Shown one piece after another: positions 9,725 to 18,574 of a DNA stretch of 39,318 bases (the first letter of the stretch is position 1; every line of letters starts with the position of its first letter). Below the pieces are notes generated by a model that was given only the letters and a program-made list of their open reading frames with translations, did no database searches and was not told where the DNA came from. Origin of the DNA: an uncultured Thermogutta sp. (lineage in GTDB: Bacteria; Planctomycetota; Planctomycetia; Pirellulales; Thermoguttaceae); NCBI GenBank assembly GCA_937128505.1, contig CAKZMM010000075.1, positions 1 through 39,318 on the forward strand, in the 5' to 3' direction. The position numbers and the translations under genes were made by a program.

Positions 9725-9754
9725 CCCTGCGGTAAGAAACCCTGCGGTAAGAAA
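9725..9754. repeat. Exact 15-nt tandem duplication
   Basis: CCCTGCGGTAAGAAA occurs twice back to back (9725-9739, 9740-9754) with no mismatch. Confidence 0.9.
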
Positions 9755-10282
9755 CATTGTGAAAAAGAGGGCAAGCTTCCTGAGGGAGGATCCCTAGGAT
9801 ACTCTCGCCCTACTTTCTACCGAAGGTAAAGGCGCAGTGTCGACGGCAAGCGGGAAACTTTAATTTCCTCGAGTCTTTCTCGGTAGGGTCGAGGCGGCAT
9901 TTGTGCGGGAGGGCACCATCGCGCAGCGTACGGTGCCGTTTCTTTTCCGGAGGCCGCGGTCTCGAGGGGGGGAGTGGAGATTCCTAATTTCGGCGGAATT
10001 TTGTCCGAATTCGCTCCGGCAAAGCGTTATACATCTCCCGCATGGGAAAAATTTCGCTTCATCCTCGGGCAGATCAACCCGTGCAAACTAAGGCGGATCT
10101 TATTCAAACAGTTCTATCGCCGCATGGCAGCAGATCCGCCGGTGCAGGCTCGGGCGGATCTCGCCTTTAAAATCCCACAATATGCCGGCTCGACTTGCTA
10201 AAATATGCGTAGATTCCCTAACATTTTGAGCGGGTTGAGGTGCCTTGGAGCGGAGCTTTAGTTCAGCATTTTGTAGCTGGGT

Positions 10283-10371
10283 ACGCCTGCACCCCGCAAA
10301 CGGACGGATGCATAAACCGCCACCCCCAAATTCTTCCAACCGCACGCCTGCACCCCGCAAACGGACGGATG
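10283..10371. repeat. Two exact 28-nt repeats separated by 33 nt
   Basis: An identical 28-nt sequence (ACGCCTGCACCCCGC then AAACGGACGGATG) occurs at 10283-10310 and 10344-10371. The 61-bp period and the 28/33 division equal those of the CRISPR array at 30223, but the sequence is unrelated and not strongly palindromic. No third copy was found one period to either side. Confidence 0.85.
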
Positions 10372-10703
10372 GGTGTCTGATAACTTTCAGTTTTTGGGTT
10401 ACGCATAAGGGTTTAATTGTGCGAATTTAATTCTGCGAACAAACCCAACTTGAGGCAGTTCAGATCTAATTTAGTGCACAAGTACTTTTACTTTCTTTCG
10501 CGCACATCCTTTCCTTCATGTGCATTCTTTCTTTCATGTTCTATCATGCACGCTTTCAGGCAGGAGTTTGAGCTCCGAAAATAGGATTATTACGTGCACG
10601 AGTTTGAGCTTTGAAAAAAGGAAAATAATTCCGATCCCGACAAATGCCCAAATGAGTAGCGATGAAGAGGCACTTTGCCGGGGCGAACCGAAGGGGAGCT
10701 TTC

Positions 10704-11834
10704 GTGAGCTTAACGGCGCAAACACAACCGGGCGCAATGGGTTATCGGCCGGAAGATTTTCCGATCAGCCCGATGCTTTTCTACTACGAGGTCACTTTGG
10801 CATGCGATTTGGTTTGCAAGCACTGTCGGGCCTCGGCGCAGGCGGAAGCCCATCCGGAGGAGCTTTCCCCGGAGCTTGCCCGGGCTTTGATCGATCAAGT
10901 GGCCCAGTTTCCGCGTCCACCGATGCTGGTACTAACCGGGGGTGACCCCTTGAAGCGAGGCGATCTTTTCTCCCTGATCGAGCATGCGACCGCTCGCGGC
11001 CTGCATGTGGCCCTGACCCCCTCGGCGACACCGCTGGCCACTAGAGAAGCTTTCCGCCGGGCGCAAGAGGCCGGAATCCGAGCCTTAGGGATCAGCCTCG
11101 ACGCAGCCGACCGCGCGGTCCACGATTCCTTCCGCGGCTGGGAGGGGAGTTTCGATCGCACCCTCCAAATGATCCACGATGGTCAGTCCCTAGGTTTACC
11201 CATCCAAGTAAATACGACGATTACCCGAAGAAACCTAGACCAAGTTGATCTCCTGGCTGAACTATTGGCGGGTTTTCGTATCGCCATGTGGTCGGTTTTC
11301 TTTCTCGTCCCGGTGGGTCGGGGCGCCACCGAGGAGCGAATCTCCCCTGGGGAATACGAACGGGTATTTGCCCGGCTATGGTTCCATGCGCAACGTCAAC
11401 CGTATGCTCTTAAAACCACGGAGGCCCCGCATTACCGCCGGTATGTGCTTCAGCATGGGGGAGACCCCCTTCGGCCTACAGGATCCTCCCGGGCGGAGGG
11501 AGGCCCGCCGCTGCACCGTGCCCCCTTGGGGGTGACGGACGGAAAAGGCGTGATGTTTGTTAGCCACAAAGGCGAGATTTTTCCGGCAGGCTTCCTGCCA
11601 TTAAGCTGCGGTCGCTTTCCCGAGCAATCTGTCGTGGAAACCTACCAACGGCACCCCCTATTCGTCGCGCTTCGCGATCCAGATCGATTCAAAGGCAAAT
11701 GCGGCATTTGCGAGTACCGCTACGTGTGCGGCGGGAGCCGAGCCCGTGCCTTCGCCGTTACTGGTGATCCTTTGGAGTCCGAACCGGATTGCATCTACGA
11801 GCCTCGTCCGGATATCGCGCCGCTCCGCCCCTAA
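10704..11834 (+). CDS. Radical SAM/SPASM domain protein (TIGR04053-like)
   Basis: A 376-residue radical S-adenosylmethionine enzyme. The SAM-binding [4Fe-4S] motif CX3CX2C is at Cys34, Cys38 and Cys41 (CDLVCKHC), followed by the GGDP motif (LTGGDPLKRGDL). The C-terminal SPASM domain supplies Cys333, Cys336, Cys342 and Cys363, enough for an auxiliary cluster. The segments KTTEAPHYRR, FVSHKGEIFPAGFLPLS and YVCGGSRARAFAVTGDP match my memory of the TIGR04053 family, related in design to heme-modifying NirJ/AhbC enzymes. Its substrate is unknown. GTG at 10704 is chosen because AAGGGGAG lies 6 nt upstream; an ATG at 10662 in the same frame has no SD. No precursor-peptide gene is apparent on either side, so peptide maturation is not supported by context. 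Confidence 0.88.
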   Translation: MSLTAQTQPGAMGYRPEDFPISPMLFYYEVTLACDLVCKHCRASAQAEAHPEELSPELARALIDQVAQFPRPPMLVLTGGDPLKRGDLFSLIEHATARGLHVALTPSATPLATREAFRRAQEAGIRALGISLDAADRAVHDSFRGWEGSFDRTLQMIHDGQSLGLPIQVNTTITRRNLDQVDLLAELLAGFRIAMWSVFFLVPVGRGATEERISPGEYERVFARLWFHAQRQPYALKTTEAPHYRRYVLQHGGDPLRPTGSSRAEGGPPLHRAPLGVTDGKGVMFVSHKGEIFPAGFLPLSCGRFPEQSVVETYQRHPLFVALRDPDRFKGKCGICEYRYVCGGSRARAFAVTGDPLESEPDCIYEPRPDIAPLRP

Positions 11835-12876
11835 TCGACCTAAGCCTCCGCCCCTTTGGAAAGTCCCTCAGACTCGGTTCCCCTCCATACGATTAAGGCT
11901 TTAGCGGCGACCGGGCTGCGCGTTGGGGATTGCGCTTCCACACGAGGCGGCCCGGGGTTTACGGAAGGGTGCCCCCCTTCGGAGCCGCCTTTGGGTAAAG
12001 CGGAAGTTTAAGGCGCCGTACCGCAGCCGAAAAATCTCCGAATAAATTGAATGAATTGCGCGTAGAAGCCGTTAACTTGCGTATCTAAGCCGTGCGAAGG
12101 TGGGTTCGGATACGATGCGCACCGCATCAGTCCAGGAGGCAGTCGAACGCATGCCCGTTGGAGGCCTTACTCTGCCGCCACGGGAAGTTTACTGTGCCGC
12201 CACCGGAAGTGATGTACCGACTCCCAAAACACGCTTTAAGGGGCTTTCGGGAACCGGCGGAAGACGGGGAGATCCTCACGCCCTTCCAGGCTGCCACCTG
12301 CAACTTCAAAATCTGGTTAAGCACATCCTTCAAAAATGAGTGCACCTTACTCGCTAATACTGCACGGAAATATTTTTTTCTTTTTCTCCCCGTTCCCGTT
12401 GTTTTCCTTCTCTCTTCTGTCTCTTACTTTTTCCTTTGCCCGATCCTTTTCCTGCTTTGTTATTCCACCTGACCTCGAACCACTTATCTTTGGTTACAAT
12501 CTCAAACAAAGCTTTTTGCGGGTTTTTGTGCTGACCGCTCCGCGGGGATTCCTTGCGGCGAGATACCCGGGGTGTCCCAACTGGGGGCTGATCTTAACCC
12601 GCCCCCCATTTGCAGAGCGGCTAAATCCGGCAAAATATTAGGGGAAAATATAACAATAAATTTCGGATGAGCGTGAAAAGGGTATCGTCTTGAGATGGAT
12701 CTCCAGGAGGCAATCGTTTCCGGCATTAACAAGCCGCTCTCCTTCCCAACAAATATCCTTCCGATCGATAAGACCGCTAGTCCCTTTAAGGCAGAAATAA
12801 TGATCCCTGCTCACAGGAGTCCCCGGATAAAAGAATGTGTAAAAAGAATCCACATTTCTTTTGACAAGGCTGGACC
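11835..12876. other. Long intergenic region with a pyrimidine tract
   Basis: No gene is supported. It contains an imperfect 21-nt duplication around 12170-12212 (TGCCGCCAC-GGAAGT) and a pyrimidine-dominated tract of about 95 nt (12364-12460). An A/T-rich segment (12630-12660) precedes hslV. Frames at 12151-12339 and 12695-12910 have starts but show no family resemblance, and the latter overlaps hslV. Confidence 0.55.
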
Positions 12877-13425
12877 ATGTCCCCGAGATTTCGCGGAACC
12901 ACCGTTTTGACCGTGCGTCGGTGGGGCGTCGTCGCCATGGGGGCTGACGGACAGATCACCTGCGGCCATTCCATCGTCAAGCCTGATGCCGTCAAGATCC
13001 GTCGGCTTTTGGACGGGCAGATCCTTGTCGGATTTGCCGGGGCCGGAGCCGACGCTTTCGCCCTGCTCGAGCGGTTTGAGGCCAAACTGAAGGATTTTCC
13101 TGGCAACATGCCTCGCGCCGCCATTGAGCTTGTCAAAGAATGGCGGACCGACCGCGTCCTGAGAAACCTACGGGCCATGCTCGCCACGGCGGATACCTCT
13201 CACACCCTGCTGATCACGGGGACGGGCGAAGTGCTTCAGCCCCCCGACGGAATCTTGGGAATCGGCTCCGGGGGCAATTATGCCGTAGCAGCGGCGAAGG
13301 CCTTGTTTGCCCACACCGACTTATCAGCCGCTCAAATTGTGCGACAGGCCTTGGAGATCGCCGCCTCCATAGATGTTTATACCAATACTTGTATTACAGT
13401 GGAGGAACTCCCGTGCGACCGTTGA
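12877..13425 (+). CDS. hslV: ATP-dependent protease subunit HslV
   Basis: A 182-residue threonine peptidase, the proteolytic core of the HslUV (ClpQY) complex. A seven-residue propeptide (MSPRFRG) precedes Thr8, expected to become the N-terminal catalytic threonine. Counting from it, the conserved Asp17 (residue 24, in GADGQ) and Lys33 (residue 40, in KPDAVKIRRL) are in place. The conserved blocks GFAGAGADAFALLERFE, EWRTDR and LLITGTGEVLQP are also present. Length is normal for the family. Its SD is weak (AAGG about 9 nt upstream). The reading frame overlaps hslU by 13 nt, so the two proteins are almost certainly co-translated. HslV dodecamers degrade unfolded cytosolic proteins delivered by HslU. 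Confidence 0.96.
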   Translation: MSPRFRGTTVLTVRRWGVVAMGADGQITCGHSIVKPDAVKIRRLLDGQILVGFAGAGADAFALLERFEAKLKDFPGNMPRAAIELVKEWRTDRVLRNLRAMLATADTSHTLLITGTGEVLQPPDGILGIGSGGNYAVAAAKALFAHTDLSAAQIVRQALEIAASIDVYTNTCITVEELPCDR

Positions 13426-14759
13426 CGCCGCGTCAGATTGTCGAGGAACTCAATCGCCACATCGTCGGTCAGGAGGCCGCCAAACGGGCGGTGGCCGTCG
13501 CGGTGCGCAATCGTTGGCGGCGGCAGCAGTTGCCCGAGGAAATCCGTAAGGAGGTCGTGCCCAAGAACATCATGATGATCGGGCCCACAGGGGTGGGCAA
13601 AACCGAAATTGCCCGCCGTTTGGCGGAGCTAACCGGGGCACCTTTTGTCAAGGTCGAAGCCACCAAATACACCGAAGTCGGCTACGTGGGCCGCGACGTG
13701 GAAAGCATGATTCGGGACCTGGTGAAGAATGCGATCTTTATAGTCCGCAACGCCGAGCGCCAGTGGGTGGAGGCCGAGGCACGTCGCCGTGCCGAGGAGA
13801 AGCTCCTAGACCTGCTGGTAAGCCAGATGAAAGAGGAAAACGACGAAGACGAGCAGGTTTTTGCTTCCGCTACCTCCCGCCGACGGGGGATGCGGCAAAA
13901 ACTCCGCTCCATGCTCGCCAACGGGGAGCTAGAGGATCGACGGATCGAAGTCACCGTCGAGCAGCGAAAGCCTTTGCCCTCCTTGGGGGGCGAGATCGGC
14001 TTGGATCGGCTCGATGAAGAACTCCAAGAAATGTTTGAGAAGTTCATGCCCCATACCCAAGCCCGCCGCCAAATGACCGTAGCCGAAGCCCGTGAATACC
14101 TCTTCGATAAAGAGTGCGAGTCTTTAATCAACCGTGACAAGGTCCACGCGGAAGCCATCAAACTGGCTGAGAATTTAGGAATTGTTTTTATCGACGAACT
14201 AGACAAAATCGTCTCCACCGGGCGAACCCATGGCCCGGATGTCTCGCGCGAAGGGGTGCAGCGGGATTTGCTGCCGATTGTCGAGGGGACCACCGTTCAG
14301 ACGCGCTACGGTCCGGTAAAAACCGATCATATTCTCTTTATCGCTGCCGGGGCGTTTCACCGGGCCAAACCGAGCGACCTTATGCCCGAGCTTCAGGGCC
14401 GGTTTCCCATCCGCGTCGAGCTCTCGGACCTCGGTCTTGAAGATTTTGTCCGGATCCTTACCGAGCCCAAGAATTCGCTCATCAAGCAGTATCAAGCCTT
14501 GCTCCAAGCCGAGGGGGTGGAGCTCATCTTTGAGCCGGAAGCCATTCGGGCCATCGCCGAGCACGCCTATCGGGTCAATCAAACGACCCAAAACATCGGT
14601 GCGCGACGTTTGGCCACCATCATGGAGCGTTTGCTCGAGGAAATTAACTTCGAGGCCCCTGAGTTCAAGGAGACCCGGTTGGTCATCGACCGCAATTACG
14701 TGATTTCCAAGCTCGAAAGAATTACGGCTGATGAGGATCTGAGCCGATACATTCTTTAA
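13413..14759 (+). CDS. hslU: ATP-dependent protease ATPase subunit HslU
   Basis: A 448-residue AAA+ unfoldase, partner of HslV. Walker A is GPTGVGKT (residues 57-64), the substrate-gripping pore loop GYVG is at 90-93 exactly as in E. coli, and Walker B is VFIDELDK (about 257-264). The charged helical I-domain lies between (about 110-220). The C-terminal tail DEDLSRYIL is the peptide that inserts into HslV to activate it. GTG at 13413 is the start: it follows GGAGG (inside hslV) by 7 nt and gives a standard N-terminus (MRPLTPRQIVEELNRHIVGQ). The frame begins 13 nt before the end of hslV, indicating translational coupling. A frame open further upstream, inside hslV, is out of register with its coding and is not part of the protein. 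Confidence 0.97.
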   Translation: MRPLTPRQIVEELNRHIVGQEAAKRAVAVAVRNRWRRQQLPEEIRKEVVPKNIMMIGPTGVGKTEIARRLAELTGAPFVKVEATKYTEVGYVGRDVESMIRDLVKNAIFIVRNAERQWVEAEARRRAEEKLLDLLVSQMKEENDEDEQVFASATSRRRGMRQKLRSMLANGELEDRRIEVTVEQRKPLPSLGGEIGLDRLDEELQEMFEKFMPHTQARRQMTVAEAREYLFDKECESLINRDKVHAEAIKLAENLGIVFIDELDKIVSTGRTHGPDVSREGVQRDLLPIVEGTTVQTRYGPVKTDHILFIAAGAFHRAKPSDLMPELQGRFPIRVELSDLGLEDFVRILTEPKNSLIKQYQALLQAEGVELIFEPEAIRAIAEHAYRVNQTTQNIGARRLATIMERLLEEINFEAPEFKETRLVIDRNYVISKLERITADEDLSRYIL

Positions 14760-15227
14760 AACCGAGCCGAGACATTCTCCAGAACTTTTCACCGGGGGCT
14801 TTGTTTGGCTGATAGTCGGCCGATGGCCAAAGGGTGTTGAAGCAATGGCGAGCACGTGGCGCCAGTAAGCGGAGTGAATGCTCGGGCCGGCGCAGAGGCC
14901 AAACGGCACGTTCGCGAGCTCCGCGCGAAGCTCACGGGGCAGGTTCCGGGCCATTTCAATGATAAATCGGTCAACAGAGTGCCCGAAATCTCAAAAGACC
15001 TCTTGCAAAATTCGGAAAGCTCGCTAAAAAATAAAAAAAGAACCTTTGGGCCAGATGTAGCGTCTTAATAGACGGAAACGTCGCTTCCCGACGCGCTTTA
15101 GCCCTGTTTAAGCGCAAGGCCCTTTAAAGGTTCGGTGGCATGTTGAGCCGCAGCCGACGTGGTGGCTCGGCCGCTGAGTAGGTGGCCTAAAGCTGCGGCT
15201 AACCCTTTGGTAAAGGAGGTACAAGCA
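14760..15227. other. Intergenic region upstream of the Lys-rich peptide gene
   Basis: No coding sequence is supported after hslU. A weak promoter candidate for the small downstream gene is TTGCAA (15003-15008), 16 bp, TAAAAA (15025-15030), which would give a leader of about 190 nt. No hslU terminator with a T tract is visible. Confidence 0.5.
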
Positions 15228-15332
15228 GTGCCCGCCAAGAAGGAAGCAAAGAAGGTGGCCCCTCCTGCAGCCGAAAAAGAAAAGAAGGCTGCGAGCAAGA
15301 AGCCAGCCAGCAAAAGCTCCTGCAAGAAGTAA
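15228..15332 (+). CDS. Lys/Ala-rich 34-residue basic peptide, histone H1-tail-like
   Basis: Not a family I can name. Translation from GTG at 15228 gives 34 residues: 12 Lys, 8 Ala, several Pro and Ser, and one Cys near the end (SSCKK). Lysines come in pairs spaced by Ala/Pro, as in histone H1 C-terminal tails and bacterial H1-like DNA-binding proteins. Three things support a real gene despite its size: AAAGGAGGT, a near-perfect anti-SD complement, sits 7 nt before the start; the reading frame is compositionally sharp; and a strong terminator (15397-15432) follows 65 nt after the stop. It is probably a nucleic-acid-binding micro-protein (inferred). The initiator is GTG, with no nearby ATG in frame. 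It stands alone between hslU and a convergent membrane-protein gene. Confidence 0.7.
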   Translation: MPAKKEAKKVAPPAAEKEKKAASKKPASKSSCKK

Positions 15333-15396
15333 TCTAAGGTAGCGGCTGGTTTCTGTCCGGCTTAGCCGGCAAAGCGAATTGTGTCCTGACGAGAAA

Positions 15397-15432
15397 GGGC
15401 TGCCTGGTCTTTCCGGGCAGCCCTGATTTTTT
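15397..15432 (+). terminator. Strong Rho-independent terminator after Lys-rich peptide gene
   Basis: GGGCTGCC (15397-15404) pairs perfectly with GGCAGCCC (15416-15423) across an 11-nt loop, followed by TGA and six T (15427-15432). The position suits the small gene at 15228. Confidence 0.88.
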
Positions 15433-15619
15433 GCCGCCTTGCCGTGGTGGCCACCTCTGCCGCCCTCGGTACTGTCTCACCGGGGGGATTCCGTACTCTG
15501 GCGTACCCAAGAGATCCTCGCCGCGGCACGGTTCCTCTATCGCCAAAGCCAAAAGCTCAAGCGACGGACTCCCTCCCCGACGGGCGGAAGGGGGCCCACT
15601 CCCGACGCTTAAGCCGCGG

Positions 15620-15910
15620 CTAACCAGGTTTTTTCATGGTCAAGCTTTGAAGGAATAGTACGGCTCCTAAGGAAAGAAAGGCATATCCAATCCACTCCGG
15701 CGGCCGGATGGTCTTCGAGCCGACGTTCGGCGGCTTATTGGTCAGAGCTTCTGTGGCTCCATCTGCAAACGCTAAAGGGTGGCTGAAGAGCTCTACCACG
15801 AGCCGGGTAAAGTGCGGCGTCAACACAAACTGCTCGACGAACCGAAACTGAATTCCGAGCAAAAGGAAGAAGATTCCGGCCGCAAATATCTGGTTACGAT
15901 TAAGTTCCAT
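15620..15910 (-). CDS. Small two-helix membrane protein, unknown
   Basis: A 96-residue protein I do not recognise. It has one hydrophobic helix near the N-terminus (IFAAGIFFLLLGIQF, about residues 8-22) and another near the C-terminus (WIGYAFLSLGAVLFLQSL, about 73-90). The loop between is about 45 residues, and the end is Lys-rich (TMKKPG). The first residues (MELNRNQ) suit an inner-membrane hairpin. The ATG at 15910 is preferred over upstream in-frame codons because the helix follows directly and upstream residues look non-coding; its SD is weak. It converges with the Lys-rich peptide gene, whose terminator separates them. Confidence 0.7.
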   Translation of the reverse strand: MELNRNQIFAAGIFFLLLGIQFRFVEQFVLTPHFTRLVVELFSHPLAFADGATEALTNKPPNVGSKTIRPPEWIGYAFLSLGAVLFLQSLTMKKPG

Positions 15911-16030
15911 GGCTTCTTTGCACCTGGAGGATTGGTGTTTGATGGCAAAAGCGAATATTGTTGAACGAAATCGCCGCTGAGACGATCCGTCGTTTGGACC
16001 TTTCAACGCCGCAAAACTTTTCCTTCTTTT

Positions 16031-16072
16031 GTCACGAAGTCAAAAGAAAGTGTCACGAAGTCAAAAGAAAGA
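16031..16072. repeat. 21-nt tandem duplication
   Basis: GTCACGAAGTCAAAAGAAAG plus one variable base occurs at 16031-16051 and 16052-16072; only the last base differs. Confidence 0.9.
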
Positions 16073-16613
16073 CTTTTGTCGCGAACTCAGAATAAAGACG
16101 CTTGACGCCCTTTCCGTCGAGATAGCCTCCCCCCAAGGCAACCTCCCACGGAGGGAGCTTCCCTCACTGACGCTCGGTGACTTCCCAGCCTCCTAGGCCA
16201 TGCCACGAAATCGTGCCCGGAAGTTGCATCCGGACTCCGAGGGCATCATTTCGCCCAAAATTCTTCCATCTTGAGGAACGAGGCCGGGGACCGAGACGAC
16301 CTCTGTATCCGAGAATCGGAACGCAGGGGGCTGTTCTTCAGTCCCCGGGGATACAAACTAATTGCGATTCTCAGGAAAACCGACGCAATTTCGGCGAATT
16401 TAGCAAGAATGAGAATTCTGCCGATCTATCGTGGGGGGCGTTAGCCCACTCTCTACCCCAGTTGCCGGTAATCGGGGCGGGAAATAGCGACGGTATTGAC
16501 ACCCCACCGGGGTGAAAAGCTCAGGCCAATCTTTGTTCTCTCGGCATTTGGTCACGCGCAAGCGGCAAAGAATTTACAAGGAGGCTAAATAGCTGCCGCT
16601 ATGAGCCCAGGTC

Positions 16614-16647
16614 ATCGTGCAAATGCATAAATCGTGCAAATGCATAA
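16614..16647. repeat. Exact 17-nt tandem duplication
   Basis: ATCGTGCAAATGCATAA occurs twice without a gap (16614-16630, 16631-16647). Confidence 0.9.
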
Positions 16648-16747
16648 AAGGAAAAAAAAGGGAAAAAGAAGAAACCTTGGATAACCCCGAGCTCCAGGGA
16701 CAGGCGTGACCCGACTCGAGCCCTTCGCCCCGGCAAAAGATGCAACC

Positions 16748-16793
16748 GATAGCCTAGGAGTCGGCAATAATTGATAGCCCAGGAGTCGGCAAT
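16748..16793. repeat. 21-nt direct repeat, 25-bp period
   Basis: GATAGCC(T/C)AGGAGTCGGCAAT occurs at 16748-16768 and 16773-16793 with one mismatch. Confidence 0.85.
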
Positions 16794-16964
16794 CGAGGCC
16801 CCCTCTCCCTGATAATGAAACTTGGTTGTCCGTTCACGTGTCAGTCTACGTGTCGGTTCGCATGGCAGTTCAGTAAAGTCAAAAGCCCCGACGCCCCTCG
16901 CTGAGTATCGTACAGTTGAAAGCACGGCGCTTAGGCAGCACAGTACCCACAATAACCCGCGGGG

Positions 16965-16997
16965 AAAAATAAAAGTCCCCCAGAATCACCGGGGGGA
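16965..16997 (-). terminator. Probable terminator of the YgfZ-like gene
   Basis: Read on the minus strand, TCCCCC (16997-16992) pairs with GGGGGA (16981-16976), followed by CTTTTATTTTT (16975-16965). It lies about 95 nt beyond the stop codon of the minus-strand gene ending at 17093. Confidence 0.5.
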
Positions 16998-17092
16998 GCA
17001 ATCCCGGGAACAATACGGGAACAATCAAAAAAGAGGGCTAAGGAAAAATTGGGCAGGGTAAACCCGCCGTTGGTCTTCACGTATTTTGGTAG

Positions 17093-18436
17093 TCACGTAT
17101 TCCGGCGTAAAAGCCGCACACTGACGGGGCCAAACGCACTTTCCAAGGCCGCGAAGTCGCGGGCATATTGTGGCCGAACGTACCCAAGGCCCAATGTACG
17201 ACCGATGCCTCCGTGATGGGCCGCGGAGGTCACAAGACCGGCGGATTGCCCGCCGGCTTGCAGGGGGCTTTGCGGGGGAATAGCCTCTCGGCTTTCGAAA
17301 ACCAAACCCACCAATTTGCGGTTCACATGACCCCGCGACTCGATTCGGGCCACCACTTCTTGCCCCAAGTAACAGCCCTTTGTAGTGGAGATAACCGCCG
17401 GATCATCGGTGACTTCCGGCCCCAAATTACCGGCCGTAATGTCTCGGCCGAACTCCGGAAACCCAAACCAAATCCGCCAGGCGTCCCAATCTTGCGGGCT
17501 AACCCGGCAAGTCCCGGGTATGGCATCCAGATTATTTTTGAAATCATCCGCATTTTGGCGTGGGACAACGCTCGCGACCACCGCCGCAGGGGGTAGCCGC
17601 AAAATCCGCCAAGCGCCTCCGCCAGGCTCCCCCGTCAAAAGGCCGTGATCAAACCGACGGTATTGATGAACTTGGCCCAGCGACATTCCTTTAAAAACTT
17701 CTCGGGCACCCTCATTCAGATCGGGAGTCTCGGATGGATCTGCTCCTCCAATTCCCTGGAAAAGCGGATCCAATAAATCCGCAAACGGGAGATGGCTTCC
17801 TAAATTGGGGAGCCATGGTCCGGAGACGCCATCCGCAGCCCCTAGCCCAGCTTCTGACTTACTTGGCACGTGACGGAAGACGGGGGAATCGATCTGACGG
17901 TTCCCCTGAGTTTGCCCCGGCATGACGCTAGAATCCGGCTGGCTCACGGGGCGTGAGCCGGCGGAAGCAAACTCCTGCGAGGAGTTTTCTACCCCTGAAG
18001 CTAACCTGTTGCTGTCGGAAGAGGCCTTTTGCTGCCAAAGGGCGTCGATGGCCGGACCAAAGAGCCGGAAATGGGCCCAACGGTCCGTTTGGACTTCGAA
18101 CGACACCTTTTCGCGAATGTGGTACCTTTCCAAATGCTCCAGCAAGGTTTGTTCCTGGGTAGGGGCCGCTTCGAGGACGATTTTTTCCCTCTGCGAGCCA
18201 TCCACGGCGAGGAAAAGGAACACATGACCCACCACATGGCCCGTGTGGTTCAGAAAGAACGTCTCGCAACCTTGCCCTGGTTTTAAAGCCCTTAGGTCGC
18301 TCGTGCACAGGCGGTGAAGGAAACTCAGGGCATCCTGCCCAGCGACCTTGATATGGCTTCTCGAAGAAAGATTGCAATAGTGAAGTATCTTTGTCATTTT
18401 TCGTGGTTTCCATTCGACGAGAGACGGATCATGCAT
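17093..18436 (-). CDS. ygfZ: YgfZ/GcvT domain protein (folate-dependent Fe-S maturation)
   Basis: A 447-residue member of the YgfZ/GcvT family, which uses tetrahydrofolate to help build or repair certain Fe-S enzymes. The hallmark KGCYLGQE, containing the essential Cys, lies about residue 350 and runs on into VVARIESRGHVNRKL as in the family. The N-terminal domain begins with SSRSHIKVAGQDALSFLHRL. Between the two halves is an extra Ser/Pro/Gly-rich stretch (about residues 140-215), making it longer than the usual 320-350 residues. Two starts are possible: ATG at 18436 after GTGGGGAA, used here, or ATG at 18397 with a poorer SD. An A-type Fe-S carrier gene lies 0.7 kb away on the opposite strand, in keeping with the role. 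Confidence 0.88.
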   Translation of the reverse strand: MHDPSLVEWKPRKMTKILHYCNLSSRSHIKVAGQDALSFLHRLCTSDLRALKPGQGCETFFLNHTGHVVGHVFLFLAVDGSQREKIVLEAAPTQEQTLLEHLERYHIREKVSFEVQTDRWAHFRLFGPAIDALWQQKASSDSNRLASGVENSSQEFASAGSRPVSQPDSSVMPGQTQGNRQIDSPVFRHVPSKSEAGLGAADGVSGPWLPNLGSHLPFADLLDPLFQGIGGADPSETPDLNEGAREVFKGMSLGQVHQYRRFDHGLLTGEPGGGAWRILRLPPAAVVASVVPRQNADDFKNNLDAIPGTCRVSPQDWDAWRIWFGFPEFGRDITAGNLGPEVTDDPAVISTTKGCYLGQEVVARIESRGHVNRKLVGLVFESREAIPPQSPLQAGGQSAGLVTSAAHHGGIGRTLGLGYVRPQYARDFAALESAFGPVSVRLLRRNT

Positions 18437-18574
18437 TTCCCCACGATCCGCGACACATAAATCACTAGATTAATTACTTTAACAATCATCAAAGGTTCAC
18501 CTGTCAAAAATGTGTCAGTTTTCGTGCGTTGGTAAACCCGCATTGTCGAATTATAGAATTTGAGTTGATTATAA

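Larger units (their letters stand above)
9459..10703. other. Long intergenic region with several short duplications
   Basis: There is no supported gene in these 1.2 kb. It contains an exact 15-nt tandem duplication (9725-9754), a 28-nt direct repeat with 61-bp period (10283-10371), and related GGCGGATCT segments around 10090-10165. A pyrimidine-rich tract (10490-10550) precedes a duplicated GAGTTTGAGCT (about 10565-10610). A promoter for the radical SAM gene is expected but not recognised. Confidence 0.55.
15911..17092. other. Long intergenic region with tandem duplications
   Basis: I find no gene in about 1.2 kb. It contains three clean short duplications (16031-16072, 16614-16647, 16748-16793), a purine run (16648-16675), and a minus-strand terminator for the YgfZ-like gene (16965-16997). 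The frame at 16177-16515 lacks motif support and is not called. Confidence 0.55.

Noticed and set aside
12151-12339. A 62-codon frame with AGGAGG 11 nt upstream
   Set aside because: Composition is non-protein-like and a DNA duplication lies inside it; no recognised relatives.
12695-12910. A 71-codon frame overlapping the hslV start
   Set aside because: SD too distant, no homology recognised, and overlap with hslV by 34 bp.
13140-13412. N-terminal extension of hslU into hslV
   Set aside because: It would overlap most of the hslV 3-prime half in another frame; the GTG at 13413 with a GGAGG gives the normal HslU N-terminus.
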